Source: Anaerocolumna jejuensis DSM 15929 (GTDB lineage: Bacteria > Bacillota > Clostridia > Lachnospirales > Lachnospiraceae). Taken from it: a stretch of 64,000 bases of DNA. Below, one piece after another: positions 41,507 through 50,745 of the stretch (position 1 is its first letter; every line of letters starts with the position of its first letter). The translations under genes and the position numbers were made by a program. A model generated the notes under the pieces. The model was not told the origin of the DNA. It saw nothing but the letters and a program-made list of their open reading frames with translations, and searched no databases. The stretch is from contig NZ_FRAC01000020.1 of assembly GCF_900142215.1 (NCBI RefSeq), positions 62,001 to 126,000 on the forward strand. The letters run 5' to 3'.

Positions 41507-42469
41507 ATGATACTGCAGGGAGAAAATATTTTACTGGTTCCATATACCCTGGAACATTGTCATGAGGTTTATAAACAATATATTCCGGACCCGATGATGA
41601 CAGAGGATGCTTTCAATTATAATAAAGAAAGGATAGAGTCGTATTATCAAAATAAGGTACTGGATGCCACAAGGGTATTCTTTGCCATTTCTTACAGAGA
41701 TACGATAATAGGAGAGATACAGTTAAAGCGCATGGATGCTGTTAAAAAATGCGCGACTTTGAGTATCATATTAACAAATGATGCTGTAAAAAACAAAGGC
41801 TTTGGTACGGAAGCCGAAAAATTGCTGATTACATATGCTTTTCATCAGCTAGGTATGGACACTATTTATGCGGATGCCGTACACAGGAATCTTAGAAGCA
41901 GACATGTACTGGAGAAAATAGGCTTTGAACACACTCATGATGATGAAATTTTGTCCTATTATAAGCTTGAAAAGGAGAAATACGATAATCCGGTTGAAAT
42001 GATTGAAATTCACGAAGGCAACAGAAGTGCTGTTGTGAATGCCATAAGTGATAATTGGGGCAGCGATATTATTGTAACGAAAGGAAAAATCCATCGAGCA
42101 GAAGAGCTGCCGGGATTTCTAGCCATAGAGCATGGTAATATCATTGGAATTATCACTTACCACATATCAGAGAAGGAATGTGAAATTGTATCCCTTGACA
42201 GCTTCTCGGAAAACAGAGGAATCGGAACTCTTTTAATAAAGCATCTAATCGGTACTGCCAGGGAAAAAGGCTGTCAAAGAGTATTTCTTATTACAACTAA
42301 TGACAATACCAAAGCCATAAGGTTTTATCAAAAAAGAGGATTTGATCTGGCAGCTGTTCATAGGAATGCCATCAGCGAGTCCAGAAAAATAAAACCTCAG
42401 ATACCATTGACAGGCTTTGATGGAATTCCTATTCTTCATGAGCTGGAATTTGAGATGATATTAGAGTGA
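41507..42469 (+). CDS. Fused protein with two GNAT acetyltransferase domains
   Basis: A 320-residue protein. Domain 1 (about 5-155) is RimJ/RimL-like: VFFAISYRDTIIGEIQLK, NKGFGTEAEKLLITYAFHQLGM, SRHVLEKIGFEHTHD. Domain 2 (about 165-320) has a second acetyl-CoA site (SENRGIGTLLIKHLIGTAREKG) and TKAIRFYQKRGFD. The break is near KEKYDNPVEMIEI. The fusion is in frame without a stop. Substrates are unknown; the first domain type often acetylates protein N-termini or aminoglycoside-like amines. AGGAGG precedes the ATG. Confidence 0.88.
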   Translation: MILQGENILLVPYTLEHCHEVYKQYIPDPMMTEDAFNYNKERIESYYQNKVLDATRVFFAISYRDTIIGEIQLKRMDAVKKCATLSIILTNDAVKNKGFGTEAEKLLITYAFHQLGMDTIYADAVHRNLRSRHVLEKIGFEHTHDDEILSYYKLEKEKYDNPVEMIEIHEGNRSAVVNAISDNWGSDIIVTKGKIHRAEELPGFLAIEHGNIIGIITYHISEKECEIVSLDSFSENRGIGTLLIKHLIGTAREKGCQRVFLITTNDNTKAIRFYQKRGFDLAAVHRNAISESRKIKPQIPLTGFDGIPILHELEFEMILE

Positions 42470-42493
42470 TAAAGGTAATGAATTTTTCAAATT

Positions 42494-42542
42494 TCTATTT
42501 AAGCAGTATTGCAAGCAGGCTTGCGTATACATGGGGATTAGA
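42494..42542 (+). repeat. Family B hairpin repeat, copy 1 of tandem pair
   Basis: CTATTTAAGCAGTATT, stem GCAAGC-AG-GCTTGC, then GTATACATGGGGATTAG. The flanks are conserved with the next copy (42569-42618) but the stem bases differ. Confidence 0.75.
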
Positions 42543-42568
42543 TTGATAATTCGGTGCATTTTTAATCT

Positions 42569-42618
42569 TGCTATTTAAGCAGTAACACAAGCAAGCTTGT
42601 GTTATGCATGGGATTAGG
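42569..42618 (+). repeat. Family B hairpin repeat, copy 2 of tandem pair
   Basis: CTATTTAAGCAGT, stem AACACAAGC-AA-GCTTGTGTT (9 bp), then ATGCATGGGATTAG. Compared with copy 1, stem differences occur on both arms and keep pairing. Confidence 0.75.
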
Positions 42619-42699
42619 AGGAATCATATATCTGGTAAAAAATACTTGTGTAATCCATGAGGATTGTATACAATAGATACCAGGAAGGGAGATAGTAAA

Positions 42700-43113
42700 A
42701 TGTGGATAGTATATGCACTTTTGTCAGCGTTTTTTGCGGCTTTGACATCCATATTGGCCAAGACCGGTATGAAAAACGTGAATTCCAATGTAGGAACTGC
42801 CATTCGGACCATTGTAGTCCTGTTCATGGCATGGCTCATAGTATTTTTAACCGGAAAATATAAAGAGATTCCAAACCTTACGCAAAGAAGCTGGATATTT
42901 CTTATATTATCGGGAATAGCAACAGGGCTTTCCTGGTTATGCTATTTTAAGGCACTTCAGATCGGAGATGCGTCAAAAGTGGTACCGGTGGATAAATTTA
43001 GTGTTGTAATAACCATGGTGCTGGCATTTTTATTCCTTGGAGAACCATTAAATACTAAAACTATCGCAGGCGGCGTACTGATAACATTTGGTATGCTGGT
43101 ACTGGTATTATAA
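42700..43113 (+). CDS. EamA-family membrane protein (single-domain)
   Basis: A 137-residue protein with about five hydrophobic helices, equal to one EamA/DMT half: GTAIRTIVVLFMAWLIVF, GIATGLSWLCYFKALQIGDA, and VITMVLAFLFLGEPL near the end. Single-domain EamA proteins probably dimerise to form a drug/metabolite transporter. ATG 42700 follows GGAAGGGA; the frame from 42664 lacks a site. The substrate is unknown. Confidence 0.87.
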   Translation: MWIVYALLSAFFAALTSILAKTGMKNVNSNVGTAIRTIVVLFMAWLIVFLTGKYKEIPNLTQRSWIFLILSGIATGLSWLCYFKALQIGDASKVVPVDKFSVVITMVLAFLFLGEPLNTKTIAGGVLITFGMLVLVL

Positions 43114-43182
43114 GTTAATAAATTAAATAAGGAAGTCTGCAGGCTTTTCAGAATTAAGGCAGAAATAAAGTTAAAAAGATAT

Positions 43183-43213
43183 TAGTGTGAAAATGAAAAA
43201 GCAATTTTCACAC
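43183..43213. repeat. Family A hairpin repeat
   Basis: TAGTGTGAAAAT (43183-43194), loop GAAAAAGCA, ATTTTCACAC (43204-43213): 10-bp perfect stem. It is followed by GCAAATTTGTACCTGGGGC, similar to the segment after the 398-429 hairpin. Confidence 0.75.
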
Positions 43214-43271
43214 GCAAATTTGTACCTGGGGCTCAAGGCTTGCAGGCTGTAAGAAAGGCAAGGTTATTAAT

Positions 43272-44510
43272 ATGAAAGATGTAGCAGAAAGATTCCTGGA
43301 ATATGTCAAAGTAGACACTCAATCCCAGGATGATGTGGAAAATGTACCAAGTACGGAAAAACAAAGAAACCTGGCAGAAATGCTTGTTAAAGAATTGAAG
43401 GATATGGGAGCGGAGAATGTAAGGTTCTCGGACCATTGCTATGTATATGCCACCATACCGGCTAATACGAAGAAAAAGCTGCCGTCCATCGGCTTTGTTT
43501 CACATATGGATACTTCCAATGCCTTAAGCGGTAAGGATGTAAAGCCAAGGATTATAAAGAACTATGACGGCGGTGAAATTGTACTAAACGAAGAGATGAA
43601 CATCCGCATGAATGCGGAGGCCTATCCGGTCTTAACTTTATCAAAAGGAAAAGATCTTATTGTAACCGATGGTACTACTCTGCTTGGAGCGGATGACAAA
43701 GCAGGCATTGCTGAAATTATGACGATGGCTGAAACTTTGCTTGCGCATCCTGAGATTGAGCATGGAACCATTCAGATTGGTTTTACGCCCGATGAGGAAG
43801 TTGGAAGAGGTGTTGATTTCTTTGATGTGGAAGGCTTTGGGGCAGACTTTGCCTATACCATTGACGGCGGAGAGCTGGGAGAGATTGAATACGAGAACTT
43901 TAACGCAGCAGCGGGAAAGGTTCAGATACAGGGAGTGAGCATCCATCCGGGAAGTGCCAAGAATAAGATGCTGAATGCACTCCTTCTTGCCATGGAGTTC
44001 CAAAATATGCTTCCCGTTAACGAAAATCCTATGTATACGGATAATTATGAAGGCTTCTATATGTTAAATGCATTGGAGGGAACTGTGGATTCTGCCAGGG
44101 CTGTATATATCATCCGTGACCATGACAAGGGACAGTTTGAGGACAAGAAGGCAAGGTTTCTTAAAATCGGAGAATACCTGAATGAAAAATACGGGGAAGG
44201 AACCTTTAAGGTAGAAGTTAAAGACTCCTATTATAATATGAAGGAAAAAGTAGAGCCCCACATGCACTTAATTGACAATGCCAAACGTGCCATGGAAGAG
44301 GTGGGTGTAACTCCGGTGGTGGTTCCCATCCGCGGAGGTACAGACGGAGCAAGGCTTTCCTATATGGGACTTCCCTGCCCGAATCTCTGTGCAGGCGGCA
44401 ATAATTTTCATGGAAGGTACGAATATGTACCGGTACAGTCCATGGAGAAAATTGTTGAAATTTTATTAAAAATTGTGGAAATATATGCAACAGAAGATAA
44501 TCTAAAATAA
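43272..44510 (+). CDS. pepT: Peptidase T (tripeptidase)
   Basis: A 412-residue M20B aminotripeptidase with a dinuclear zinc site: GFVSHMDTS (His-x-Asp), TLLGADDKAGIAEIM (bridging Asp), FTPDEEVGRG (catalytic and ligand Glu), YTIDGGELGEIEYENFN, and GGTDGARLSYMGLPCPNLCAGG near the C-terminus. Cytoplasmic; it releases N-terminal residues from tripeptides. It has its own terminator and probably its own promoter downstream of the family A hairpin. No clear Shine-Dalgarno besides GAAAGGCAAGG. Confidence 0.96.
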   Translation: MKDVAERFLEYVKVDTQSQDDVENVPSTEKQRNLAEMLVKELKDMGAENVRFSDHCYVYATIPANTKKKLPSIGFVSHMDTSNALSGKDVKPRIIKNYDGGEIVLNEEMNIRMNAEAYPVLTLSKGKDLIVTDGTTLLGADDKAGIAEIMTMAETLLAHPEIEHGTIQIGFTPDEEVGRGVDFFDVEGFGADFAYTIDGGELGEIEYENFNAAAGKVQIQGVSIHPGSAKNKMLNALLLAMEFQNMLPVNENPMYTDNYEGFYMLNALEGTVDSARAVYIIRDHDKGQFEDKKARFLKIGEYLNEKYGEGTFKVEVKDSYYNMKEKVEPHMHLIDNAKRAMEEVGVTPVVVPIRGGTDGARLSYMGLPCPNLCAGGNNFHGRYEYVPVQSMEKIVEILLKIVEIYATEDNLK

Positions 44511-44530
44511 ATTCCTTTAACAAATAAGAT

Positions 44531-44585
44531 AAGAAGTATTTTCCAAAGACATTTAAGGTGTTTTTTGGAAGATACTTCTTTTTTG
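44531..44585 (+). terminator. Terminator of pepT
   Basis: AAGAAGTATTTTCCAAA (44531-44547) pairs with TTTGGAAGATACTTCTT (one mismatch) across a 16-base loop, then TTTTT. Confidence 0.88.
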
Positions 44586-44694
44586 CAAAATTTATGCCTT
44601 GTTTTAAATGTTCTGAAATAGAGAGAAAAGAAAGTGTGTAATTATAAAGTTAACTTTTATTATATGAAAAGTTTTGATAACTAAGATTTTAATA

Positions 44695-44723
44695 TTGATT
44701 TTTTATATAAATTAAGTTATTAT
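44695..44723 (+). promoter_or_regulatory. Promoter of ilvD-ilvB
   Basis: TTGATT (44695-44700), 17 bp, TATTAT (44718-44723), about 64 bases before ilvD. No T-box or branched-chain leader peptide was recognised. Confidence 0.58.
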
Positions 44724-44793
44724 ATACGGAAACATCGTAATTTTATACATTCCAGCGTTAATAAGACAAAATAAAAGTAAAGGTGGTATTGCT

Positions 44794-46467
44794 ATGAACA
44801 GTGATTCAGTGAAAACAGGAATTCAACAAGCTCCCCATAGATCTCTCTTTAATGCCCTGGGCATTACCAAGGAGGAACTGGACAGACCTCTTATTGGTAT
44901 TGTCAGCTCCTACAATGAGATTGTCCCCGGACATATGAATCTGGACAAAATTGTGGATGCCGTTAAGATGGGAGTTGCCATGGCAGGCGGTACCCCTATT
45001 GTATTTCCGGCTATTGCCGTATGTGACGGAATTTCCATGGGACATACAGGAATGAAATATTCTCTTGTTACCAGGGATTTAATTGCGGATTCCACAGAAG
45101 CAATGGCAATGGCACATGCCTTTGATGCACTGGTAATGGTACCCAATTGTGATAAAAATGTTCCGGGACTGTTAATGGCAGCTGCCAGAGTAAATATCCC
45201 TACTATTTTCGTAAGCGGAGGTCCTATGCTTGCAGGCAGGGTAAAGGGTGAGAAAACAAGCCTTTCCAGTATGTTTGAAGCTGTAGGCTCCTATACCGCA
45301 GGAAAGATGACAGAAGAAGAGGTGGAGGAATATGCCTGTAAGGTGTGCCCTACCGCCGGCTCCTGTTCCGGTATGTATACAGCTAACAGTATGAACTGCC
45401 TGACAGAAGTACTGGGAATGGGACTTAAGGGAAACGGAACGATTCCTGCTGTCTATTCTGAGAGAATACGTCTGGCAAAGCATGCCGGCATGAAAATAAT
45501 GGAGCTTCTTGAAAAGAATATAAGACCCCGGGATATTATGGTAAAGGATGCCTTTATGAATGCTCTGACAGTGGATATGGCTCTTGGCTGTTCTACCAAC
45601 AGTATGCTGCATTTACCTGCCATTGCCCATGAAGCGGGAGTGGAATTAAATCTTGAGATTGCAAATGAAATCAGTGCAAAGACTCCCAATCTCTGCCATC
45701 TGGCACCGGCAGGCCATGTATATATAGAAGATTTGAATGAAGCCGGCGGAGTATATGCCGTTATGAATGAATTGAATAAAAAAGGCCTTATTAAAACGGA
45801 GCTGGTTACAGTAACCGGTAATACCGTCGGCGAGAACATAGAAGGGTGCCAAAATCTGGACACCAATGTCATAAGAAGCATCGATAATCCATATAGTGAA
45901 ACAGGCGGAATAGCTATATTGAAGGGTAATCTTGCAACGGATTCTGCAGTTGTAAAAAGGTCTGCGGTAGCTCCTGAGATGTTAAAGCATGAAGGGCCGG
46001 CCAGAGTATTTGACTGTGAAGATGATGCTATCGCTGCCATAAAGGACGGCAGGATCAATCCGGGAGATGTAGTAGTTATCCGCTATGAAGGTCCCAAGGG
46101 AGGACCGGGCATGAGAGAAATGCTGAATCCGACCTCAGCTATTATGGGAATGGGGCTTGGCTCCAGTGTAGCTTTGATAACGGACGGAAGATTCTCGGGT
46201 GCGTCCAGGGGAGCCTGCATCGGACATGTGTGTCCGGAGGCTGCCGTAGGCGGAAATATTGCCTTGCTGGAAGAAGGAGATATTATTCAGATAGATATTA
46301 CTAAGAACTCCTTAGATGTTGCCCTTTCCGAGGAGGAATTGGCAAAGCGCAGGGAGAAATGGCAGCCTAAGCAGCCTAAAATAACAACGGGTTATCTGGC
46401 CAGATATTCCGCACTGGTAACATCAGCCAGCAAAGGGGCTATTTTGGAGGTTCCCGGCAGATTTTAA
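44794..46467 (+). CDS. ilvD: Dihydroxy-acid dehydratase
   Basis: A 557-residue Fe-S enzyme of branched-chain amino acid synthesis. Cluster cysteines lie in PNCDKNVPG and CPTAGSCSGMYTANSMNCL. The C-terminal part has RYEGPKGGPGMREML and ITDGRFSGASRGACIGHV. Length is standard. AAAGGTGGT is the binding site. ilvB follows after 42 bases, so the two steps flanking ketol-acid reductoisomerase share a transcript; ilvC is not in the window. Confidence 0.97.
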   Translation: MNSDSVKTGIQQAPHRSLFNALGITKEELDRPLIGIVSSYNEIVPGHMNLDKIVDAVKMGVAMAGGTPIVFPAIAVCDGISMGHTGMKYSLVTRDLIADSTEAMAMAHAFDALVMVPNCDKNVPGLLMAAARVNIPTIFVSGGPMLAGRVKGEKTSLSSMFEAVGSYTAGKMTEEEVEEYACKVCPTAGSCSGMYTANSMNCLTEVLGMGLKGNGTIPAVYSERIRLAKHAGMKIMELLEKNIRPRDIMVKDAFMNALTVDMALGCSTNSMLHLPAIAHEAGVELNLEIANEISAKTPNLCHLAPAGHVYIEDLNEAGGVYAVMNELNKKGLIKTELVTVTGNTVGENIEGCQNLDTNVIRSIDNPYSETGGIAILKGNLATDSAVVKRSAVAPEMLKHEGPARVFDCEDDAIAAIKDGRINPGDVVVIRYEGPKGGPGMREMLNPTSAIMGMGLGSSVALITDGRFSGASRGACIGHVCPEAAVGGNIALLEEGDIIQIDITKNSLDVALSEEELAKRREKWQPKQPKITTGYLARYSALVTSASKGAILEVPGRF

Positions 46468-46509
46468 AGAATGATTTTCAAATGACAAGGCTTAAAGAGA
46501 GGTAGAAAA

Positions 46510-48195
46510 ATGCAGTTAACAGGATCACAGATTTTGGTAGAGTGTTTAAAGGAGCAGGGCGTAGATACTATTTTCGGATATCCGGGCGGTGCTGTTCTAA
46601 ATATCTACGATGAATTATACAAGCATCAGAATGAGATACGGCATATACTAACCTCCCATGAACAGGGGGCCTCCCATGCAGCAGACGGCTATGCCAGATC
46701 CACCGGTAAGGTGGGCGTGTGCCTGGCAACCAGCGGACCAGGGGCTACAAATCTTGTAACAGGTATTGCAACAGCTTATATGGATTCCGTACCAATGGTA
46801 GCGATTACGGGAAATGTGGCAGTAAATCTCTTAGGAAAGGACAGCTTTCAGGAGGTCGATATAGCAGGCATTACAATGCCTGTTACCAAGCATAACTTTA
46901 TAGTAAAGGATGTAGCCCAGCTGGCAGATACGCTCAGAAAGGCCTTCCTCATTGCCCAGACCGGAAGACCGGGCCCGGTTCTGGTAGATATCGCAAAAGA
47001 CGTTACCGCCAATAAAGCAGAATATAGTAAGGTGACACCCCCTATAATCCAGCGCGTGAAAGATACCATAACCTCTGAGGATATCGATACCGGAATCCAG
47101 ATGATTAAAGAATCACAAAAACCGGTTATCTTTATCGGCGGCGGAGCGGTAATATCCGATGCCTGGGAAGAAGTCAGAGAGTTTGTAAGAAGGACAGATG
47201 CACCGGTAACGGATACCTTAATGGGAAAGGGAGCCTTCAGCGGTGATGACCCTTATTATACCGGAATGCTTGGAATGCATGGTACAAAAACGGCTAATTT
47301 CAGCGTCACAGAATGTGACCTTTTAATTACTGTCGGCTCCAGGTTCAGTGACAGGGTAACCGGCAACACGGCCCGTTTTGCCAGGAATGCAAAAATCCTT
47401 CAGATTGACGTTGATCCGGCAGAAATAAATAAGAATATACTGGTTGACCATGCAATCATTGGAGATATCAAAGAGGTCTTAAAAGCCTTAAACGGCAAGC
47501 TTCCGGAACAAAAGCATAAGGAATGGATTGCCCACGTAATGGATATGAAGGAGAAATATCCGTTAAAATACCATGAGAGAGGACTTACCGGACCTTTTAT
47601 CTTAAATAAGCTCTATGAGCTTACGGGAGGAGAGGCCATAATAACCACGGAAGTCGGCCAGCATCAGATGTGGTCGGCCCAGTACTATAAATACAAGAAC
47701 CCAAGGACCTTCATCACCTCCGGAGGACTTGGCACCATGGGTTACGGGCTTGGGGCCTGTATCGGTGCAAAGGTGGGAAATACGGACAAAACAGTCATTA
47801 ATATTGCAGGAGACGGGTGCTTTCGCATGAACATGAACGAGATTGCAACTGCCACCAGATATAATATACCCATTATACAGGTCATCTTCAACAACCATGT
47901 CCTTGGAATGGTAAGACAGTGGCAATCCTTATTCTATGGAGAACGCTATTCCTATACCACCCTGAATGACAGTGTGGATTTTGTTAAAGTAGCCGAGGCC
48001 ATGGGAGCAAAGGCTTACCGGATTACGAAACGGGAAGAAGCAGAAACGGTACTGAAGGAAGCAATCAGCCTTAATATTCCCGTGGTTATCGACTGTATTC
48101 TCGAAAGTGACGATAAGGTATGGCCCATGGTTGCACCTGGTGCAGCAATCGAGGAAGTATTTACGGAAGAGGATTTGGAAGCTAAGAGTAAATAG
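46510..48195 (+). CDS. ilvB: Acetolactate synthase, large (catalytic) subunit
   Basis: A 561-residue ThDP enzyme. Seen: N-terminal VDTIFGYPGGAVLNIYDEL, catalytic Glu in LTSHEQGASHAADGYAR, GPGATNLVTGIA, FQEVDI, and the ThDP/Mg motif GDGCFRMNMNEIATATRYNIPI. Length and motifs place it in the biosynthetic, FAD-containing AHAS group rather than catabolic AlsS. The regulatory small subunit (ilvN/ilvH) is not adjacent; the next gene is serC with its own promoter. Confidence 0.95.
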   Translation: MQLTGSQILVECLKEQGVDTIFGYPGGAVLNIYDELYKHQNEIRHILTSHEQGASHAADGYARSTGKVGVCLATSGPGATNLVTGIATAYMDSVPMVAITGNVAVNLLGKDSFQEVDIAGITMPVTKHNFIVKDVAQLADTLRKAFLIAQTGRPGPVLVDIAKDVTANKAEYSKVTPPIIQRVKDTITSEDIDTGIQMIKESQKPVIFIGGGAVISDAWEEVREFVRRTDAPVTDTLMGKGAFSGDDPYYTGMLGMHGTKTANFSVTECDLLITVGSRFSDRVTGNTARFARNAKILQIDVDPAEINKNILVDHAIIGDIKEVLKALNGKLPEQKHKEWIAHVMDMKEKYPLKYHERGLTGPFILNKLYELTGGEAIITTEVGQHQMWSAQYYKYKNPRTFITSGGLGTMGYGLGACIGAKVGNTDKTVINIAGDGCFRMNMNEIATATRYNIPIIQVIFNNHVLGMVRQWQSLFYGERYSYTTLNDSVDFVKVAEAMGAKAYRITKREEAETVLKEAISLNIPVVIDCILESDDKVWPMVAPGAAIEEVFTEEDLEAKSK

Positions 48196-48215
48196 GGAAA
48201 ATCCGAAAGAACATA

Positions 48216-48244
48216 TTGACTATATTTTAACTAAGTTTTATAAT
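48216..48244 (+). promoter_or_regulatory. Strong promoter of serC-serA
   Basis: TTGACT (48216-48221), exactly 17 bp, TATAAT (48239-48244). The start is expected near 48251. Confidence 0.82.
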
Positions 48245-48274
48245 GTAATGGATTAAAGTGGTCAAGCGTAAAAT

Positions 48275-48314
48275 CCAGCTGGGCAAAGAAGCCTGAACTT
48301 CTCTGCTCTGGCTG
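48275..48314 (+). other. Leader hairpin of serC mRNA
   Basis: CCAGC...AGAAG and CTTCT...GCTCTGGCTG can pair (arms about 48275-48290 and 48297-48314) just before the AAGGAGG binding site. No U-tract; it may stabilise or modulate translation. No known riboswitch match was recognised. Confidence 0.4.
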
Positions 48315-48336
48315 AAAATATAAGGAGGATAATTAA

Positions 48337-49422
48337 GTGGCAAGAGTTTATAATTTTTCAGCAGGCCCGGCTGTATTGCCGGAGGAAGTACTGAAGGAAG
48401 CGGCAGAAGAGATGTTGGATTACAGGGGCACCGGAATGTCTGTTATGGAGATGAGCCACAGGTCCAAGGCTTATGAAACCATCCTGAATGAAGCGGAAGC
48501 CGATATAAGGGAGCTGATGAACATCCCGGATAACTATAAGGTACTCTTTTTACAGGGCGGTGCGTCATCGCAGTTTGCTATGATTCCGATGAACCTGATG
48601 AAGAACAAGGTGGCAGACTATATCGTCACAGGACAGTGGGCAAAGAAGGCATTCCAGGAAGCTAAGATATATGGAACAGCCAATAAGATAGCATCCTCAG
48701 AAGACAAGACCTTCACTTACATACCTGATTGCTCCGACCTTCCAATCAGTGAAAATGCTGATTATGTTTATATTTGCGAAAATAATACCATATATGGAAC
48801 AAAATTCAAGACTCTTCCCAATACCAAGGGAAAACCCCTGGTAGCTGACGTATCCTCCTGTTTTCTGTCAGAGCCGGTAGATGTAACCAAGTATGGCCTG
48901 TTATACGGCGGTGTACAAAAAAATGTAGGCCCCGCCGGTGTTGTAATTGTTATTATCAGAGAAGATCTGATTACGGAGGATACCTTACCCGGAACTCCTA
49001 CCATGTTTAAATATAAAATACATGCTGACAACGGTTCCCTTTATAACACTCCTCCTGCTTACGGTATCTATATCTGCGGCAAGGTATTCAAGTGGCTGAA
49101 GAAGCTGGGCGGCCTGGAAGCTATGAAGGAAATCAATGAGAAAAAAGCAGCGGTGCTTTATAACTTTTTAGACGAAAGTAAGCTGTTCAAGGGTACTGTT
49201 GTAAAAGAAGACCGTTCCTTAATGAATGTTCCTTTTGTAACAGGCAATGAGGAGCTGGATGCCAAGTTTGTAAAGGAAGCAAAGGCTGCAGGCTTTGAGA
49301 ACTTAAAAGGCCACAGAACAGTGGGCGGTATGCGTGCAAGTATCTATAATGCAATGCCGATTGAAGGGGTTAAGAAATTAGTTGAATTTATGAAGGAATT
49401 CGAAAAGAAAAACTTAAAATAA
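48337..49422 (+). CDS. serC: Phosphoserine aminotransferase
   Basis: A 361-residue PLP enzyme making 3-phosphoserine. N-terminal YNFSAGPAVLPEEVL, LFLQGGASSQFAMIPMNL, PLVADVSSCFLSEPVDV, the PLP-lysine segment GGVQKNVGPAGVVIVI, and C-terminal GHRTVGGMRASIYNAM. It starts with GTG 48337, well placed after TAAGGAGG. serA follows after 16 bases. Confidence 0.97.
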   Translation: MARVYNFSAGPAVLPEEVLKEAAEEMLDYRGTGMSVMEMSHRSKAYETILNEAEADIRELMNIPDNYKVLFLQGGASSQFAMIPMNLMKNKVADYIVTGQWAKKAFQEAKIYGTANKIASSEDKTFTYIPDCSDLPISENADYVYICENNTIYGTKFKTLPNTKGKPLVADVSSCFLSEPVDVTKYGLLYGGVQKNVGPAGVVIVIIREDLITEDTLPGTPTMFKYKIHADNGSLYNTPPAYGIYICGKVFKWLKKLGGLEAMKEINEKKAAVLYNFLDESKLFKGTVVKEDRSLMNVPFVTGNEELDAKFVKEAKAAGFENLKGHRTVGGMRASIYNAMPIEGVKKLVEFMKEFEKKNLK

Positions 49423-49438
49423 CCATAAAGGAGCGCTT

Positions 49439-50608
49439 ATGTCAAAGTATAAATATAATTGTCTGAATCCCATTGCAAAGGTAGGACTTAAGCTTTTTTC
49501 AGAAGATTATGCCAAAATAGAAGATATGAAGGAAGCGGATGCAGTACTGGTAAGAAGTGCCTCCATGCTGGAAATGGAATTACCTGAGAATATTGCAGCA
49601 ATCGCCAGAGCAGGAGCCGGTGTTAATAATATTCCGCTGGATAAGTGTGCCGGTGACGGCGTTGTGGTATTCAATACCCCCGGAGCCAATGCCAATGGTG
49701 TTAAAGAGCTTGTTATTGCTGGCTTAATGCTTGCTTCCAGAAATATCGTCGGCGGAATCAACTGGGTACAGACCGTAAAGGAAGAAAAAGATGTAGCAAA
49801 ATTAGTGGAGAAAGGAAAGGCGAAATTTGCCGGCAAAGAAATAGAGGGCAAGAAGCTTGGAGTAATCGGGCTTGGAGCCATCGGCGTATTGGTAGCCAAT
49901 GCCGCAAACCGCCTGGGAATGGAAGTATACGGATGCGACCCCTATATTTCCGTTGAACACGCCTGGAACTTATCCAGAGATATCATCTCCGTAAAATCCA
50001 AGGAGGATATCTATAAAGAATGTGATTACATAACGCTTCATGTTCCTTTATTAGAGGATACCAGGAAGATGATAAATAAGGAAACTCTTTCAAAATGTAA
50101 GGATGGCGTGGTTATCCTCAACTTTGCAAGAGATCTCCTGGTAAACGATGAGGATATGGAGGAAGCCTTAAAATCAGGCAAGGTTGCTTCTTATGTAACG
50201 GATTTTCCCAATGAAAAGACCGCAGGCATGGAAGGAGTTATTGCGATTCCTCATCTTGGTGCCTCTACGGAAGAATCTGAGGATAACTGTGCGGTGATGG
50301 CAGTAAAACAGATTAAGGATTACCTGGAGCATGGAATTATCAAGAATTCTGTAAATTATCCTGACTGTGATGCCGGTACCTTTGCTCAGGGAACCAGAGT
50401 GACCATTAACCATAAGAACATCCCTAATATGTTAACCCAGTTTACGGGAGTCTTTTCCGCAGAAAATATTAATATAGCCAACCTTATTAATAAGAGTAAG
50501 GGAGATTATGCTTATACTGTTATTGATGTGGAGGGCAGCATTAATTCGGGAATTGCTGAGAAGTTAAAAACAATAAATGGTGTATTAAGAGTCAGAACGT
50601 TATCTTAA
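49439..50608 (+). CDS. serA: D-3-phosphoglycerate dehydrogenase with ACT domain
   Basis: A 389-residue first enzyme of serine synthesis. NAD motif LGVIGLGAIGVLVANA, catalytic Arg region in LNFARDLLVND, catalytic His in AIPHLGASTEESE. A C-terminal ACT domain (about 320-389, NMLTQFTGVFSAENINIANL) may bind serine. This is the shorter SerA type without the intervening domain. It is followed by a long terminator and the DUF1015 gene common in this cluster. Confidence 0.96.
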   Translation: MSKYKYNCLNPIAKVGLKLFSEDYAKIEDMKEADAVLVRSASMLEMELPENIAAIARAGAGVNNIPLDKCAGDGVVVFNTPGANANGVKELVIAGLMLASRNIVGGINWVQTVKEEKDVAKLVEKGKAKFAGKEIEGKKLGVIGLGAIGVLVANAANRLGMEVYGCDPYISVEHAWNLSRDIISVKSKEDIYKECDYITLHVPLLEDTRKMINKETLSKCKDGVVILNFARDLLVNDEDMEEALKSGKVASYVTDFPNEKTAGMEGVIAIPHLGASTEESEDNCAVMAVKQIKDYLEHGIIKNSVNYPDCDAGTFAQGTRVTINHKNIPNMLTQFTGVFSAENINIANLINKSKGDYAYTVIDVEGSINSGIAEKLKTINGVLRVRTLS

Positions 50609-50633
50609 TGAAACAGATTATGTAAAAGCGGCA

Positions 50634-50720
50634 GGTTAATACCAAGAGAATAGTGTCGGAAGGACATCCAAACAGGATATTCCGGGAGATGCTATAAGGC
50701 TTTTGGTATTAACCTTTTTT
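50634..50720 (+). terminator. Branched terminator after serA
   Basis: GGTTAATACCAA (50634-50645) and TTGGTATTAACC (50703-50714) form a perfect 12-bp stem, followed by TTTTTT. The 57-base interior contains a second hairpin (CGGAA...TTCCG), giving a branched structure instead of a simple loop. Confidence 0.85.
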
Positions 50721-50745
50721 AAAATCCTGTCAAGCCCCATTATGT

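Noticed and set aside
42494..42618. Tandem repeats read as a two-repeat CRISPR
   Set aside because: The repeat contains the variable hairpin itself, the interval holds no spacer-like unique sequence of fixed length, and related copies are dispersed singly elsewhere.
45453..46058. A 201-codon minus-strand frame inside ilvD
   Set aside because: It lies fully inside ilvD, has no binding site and shows no protein-family features.
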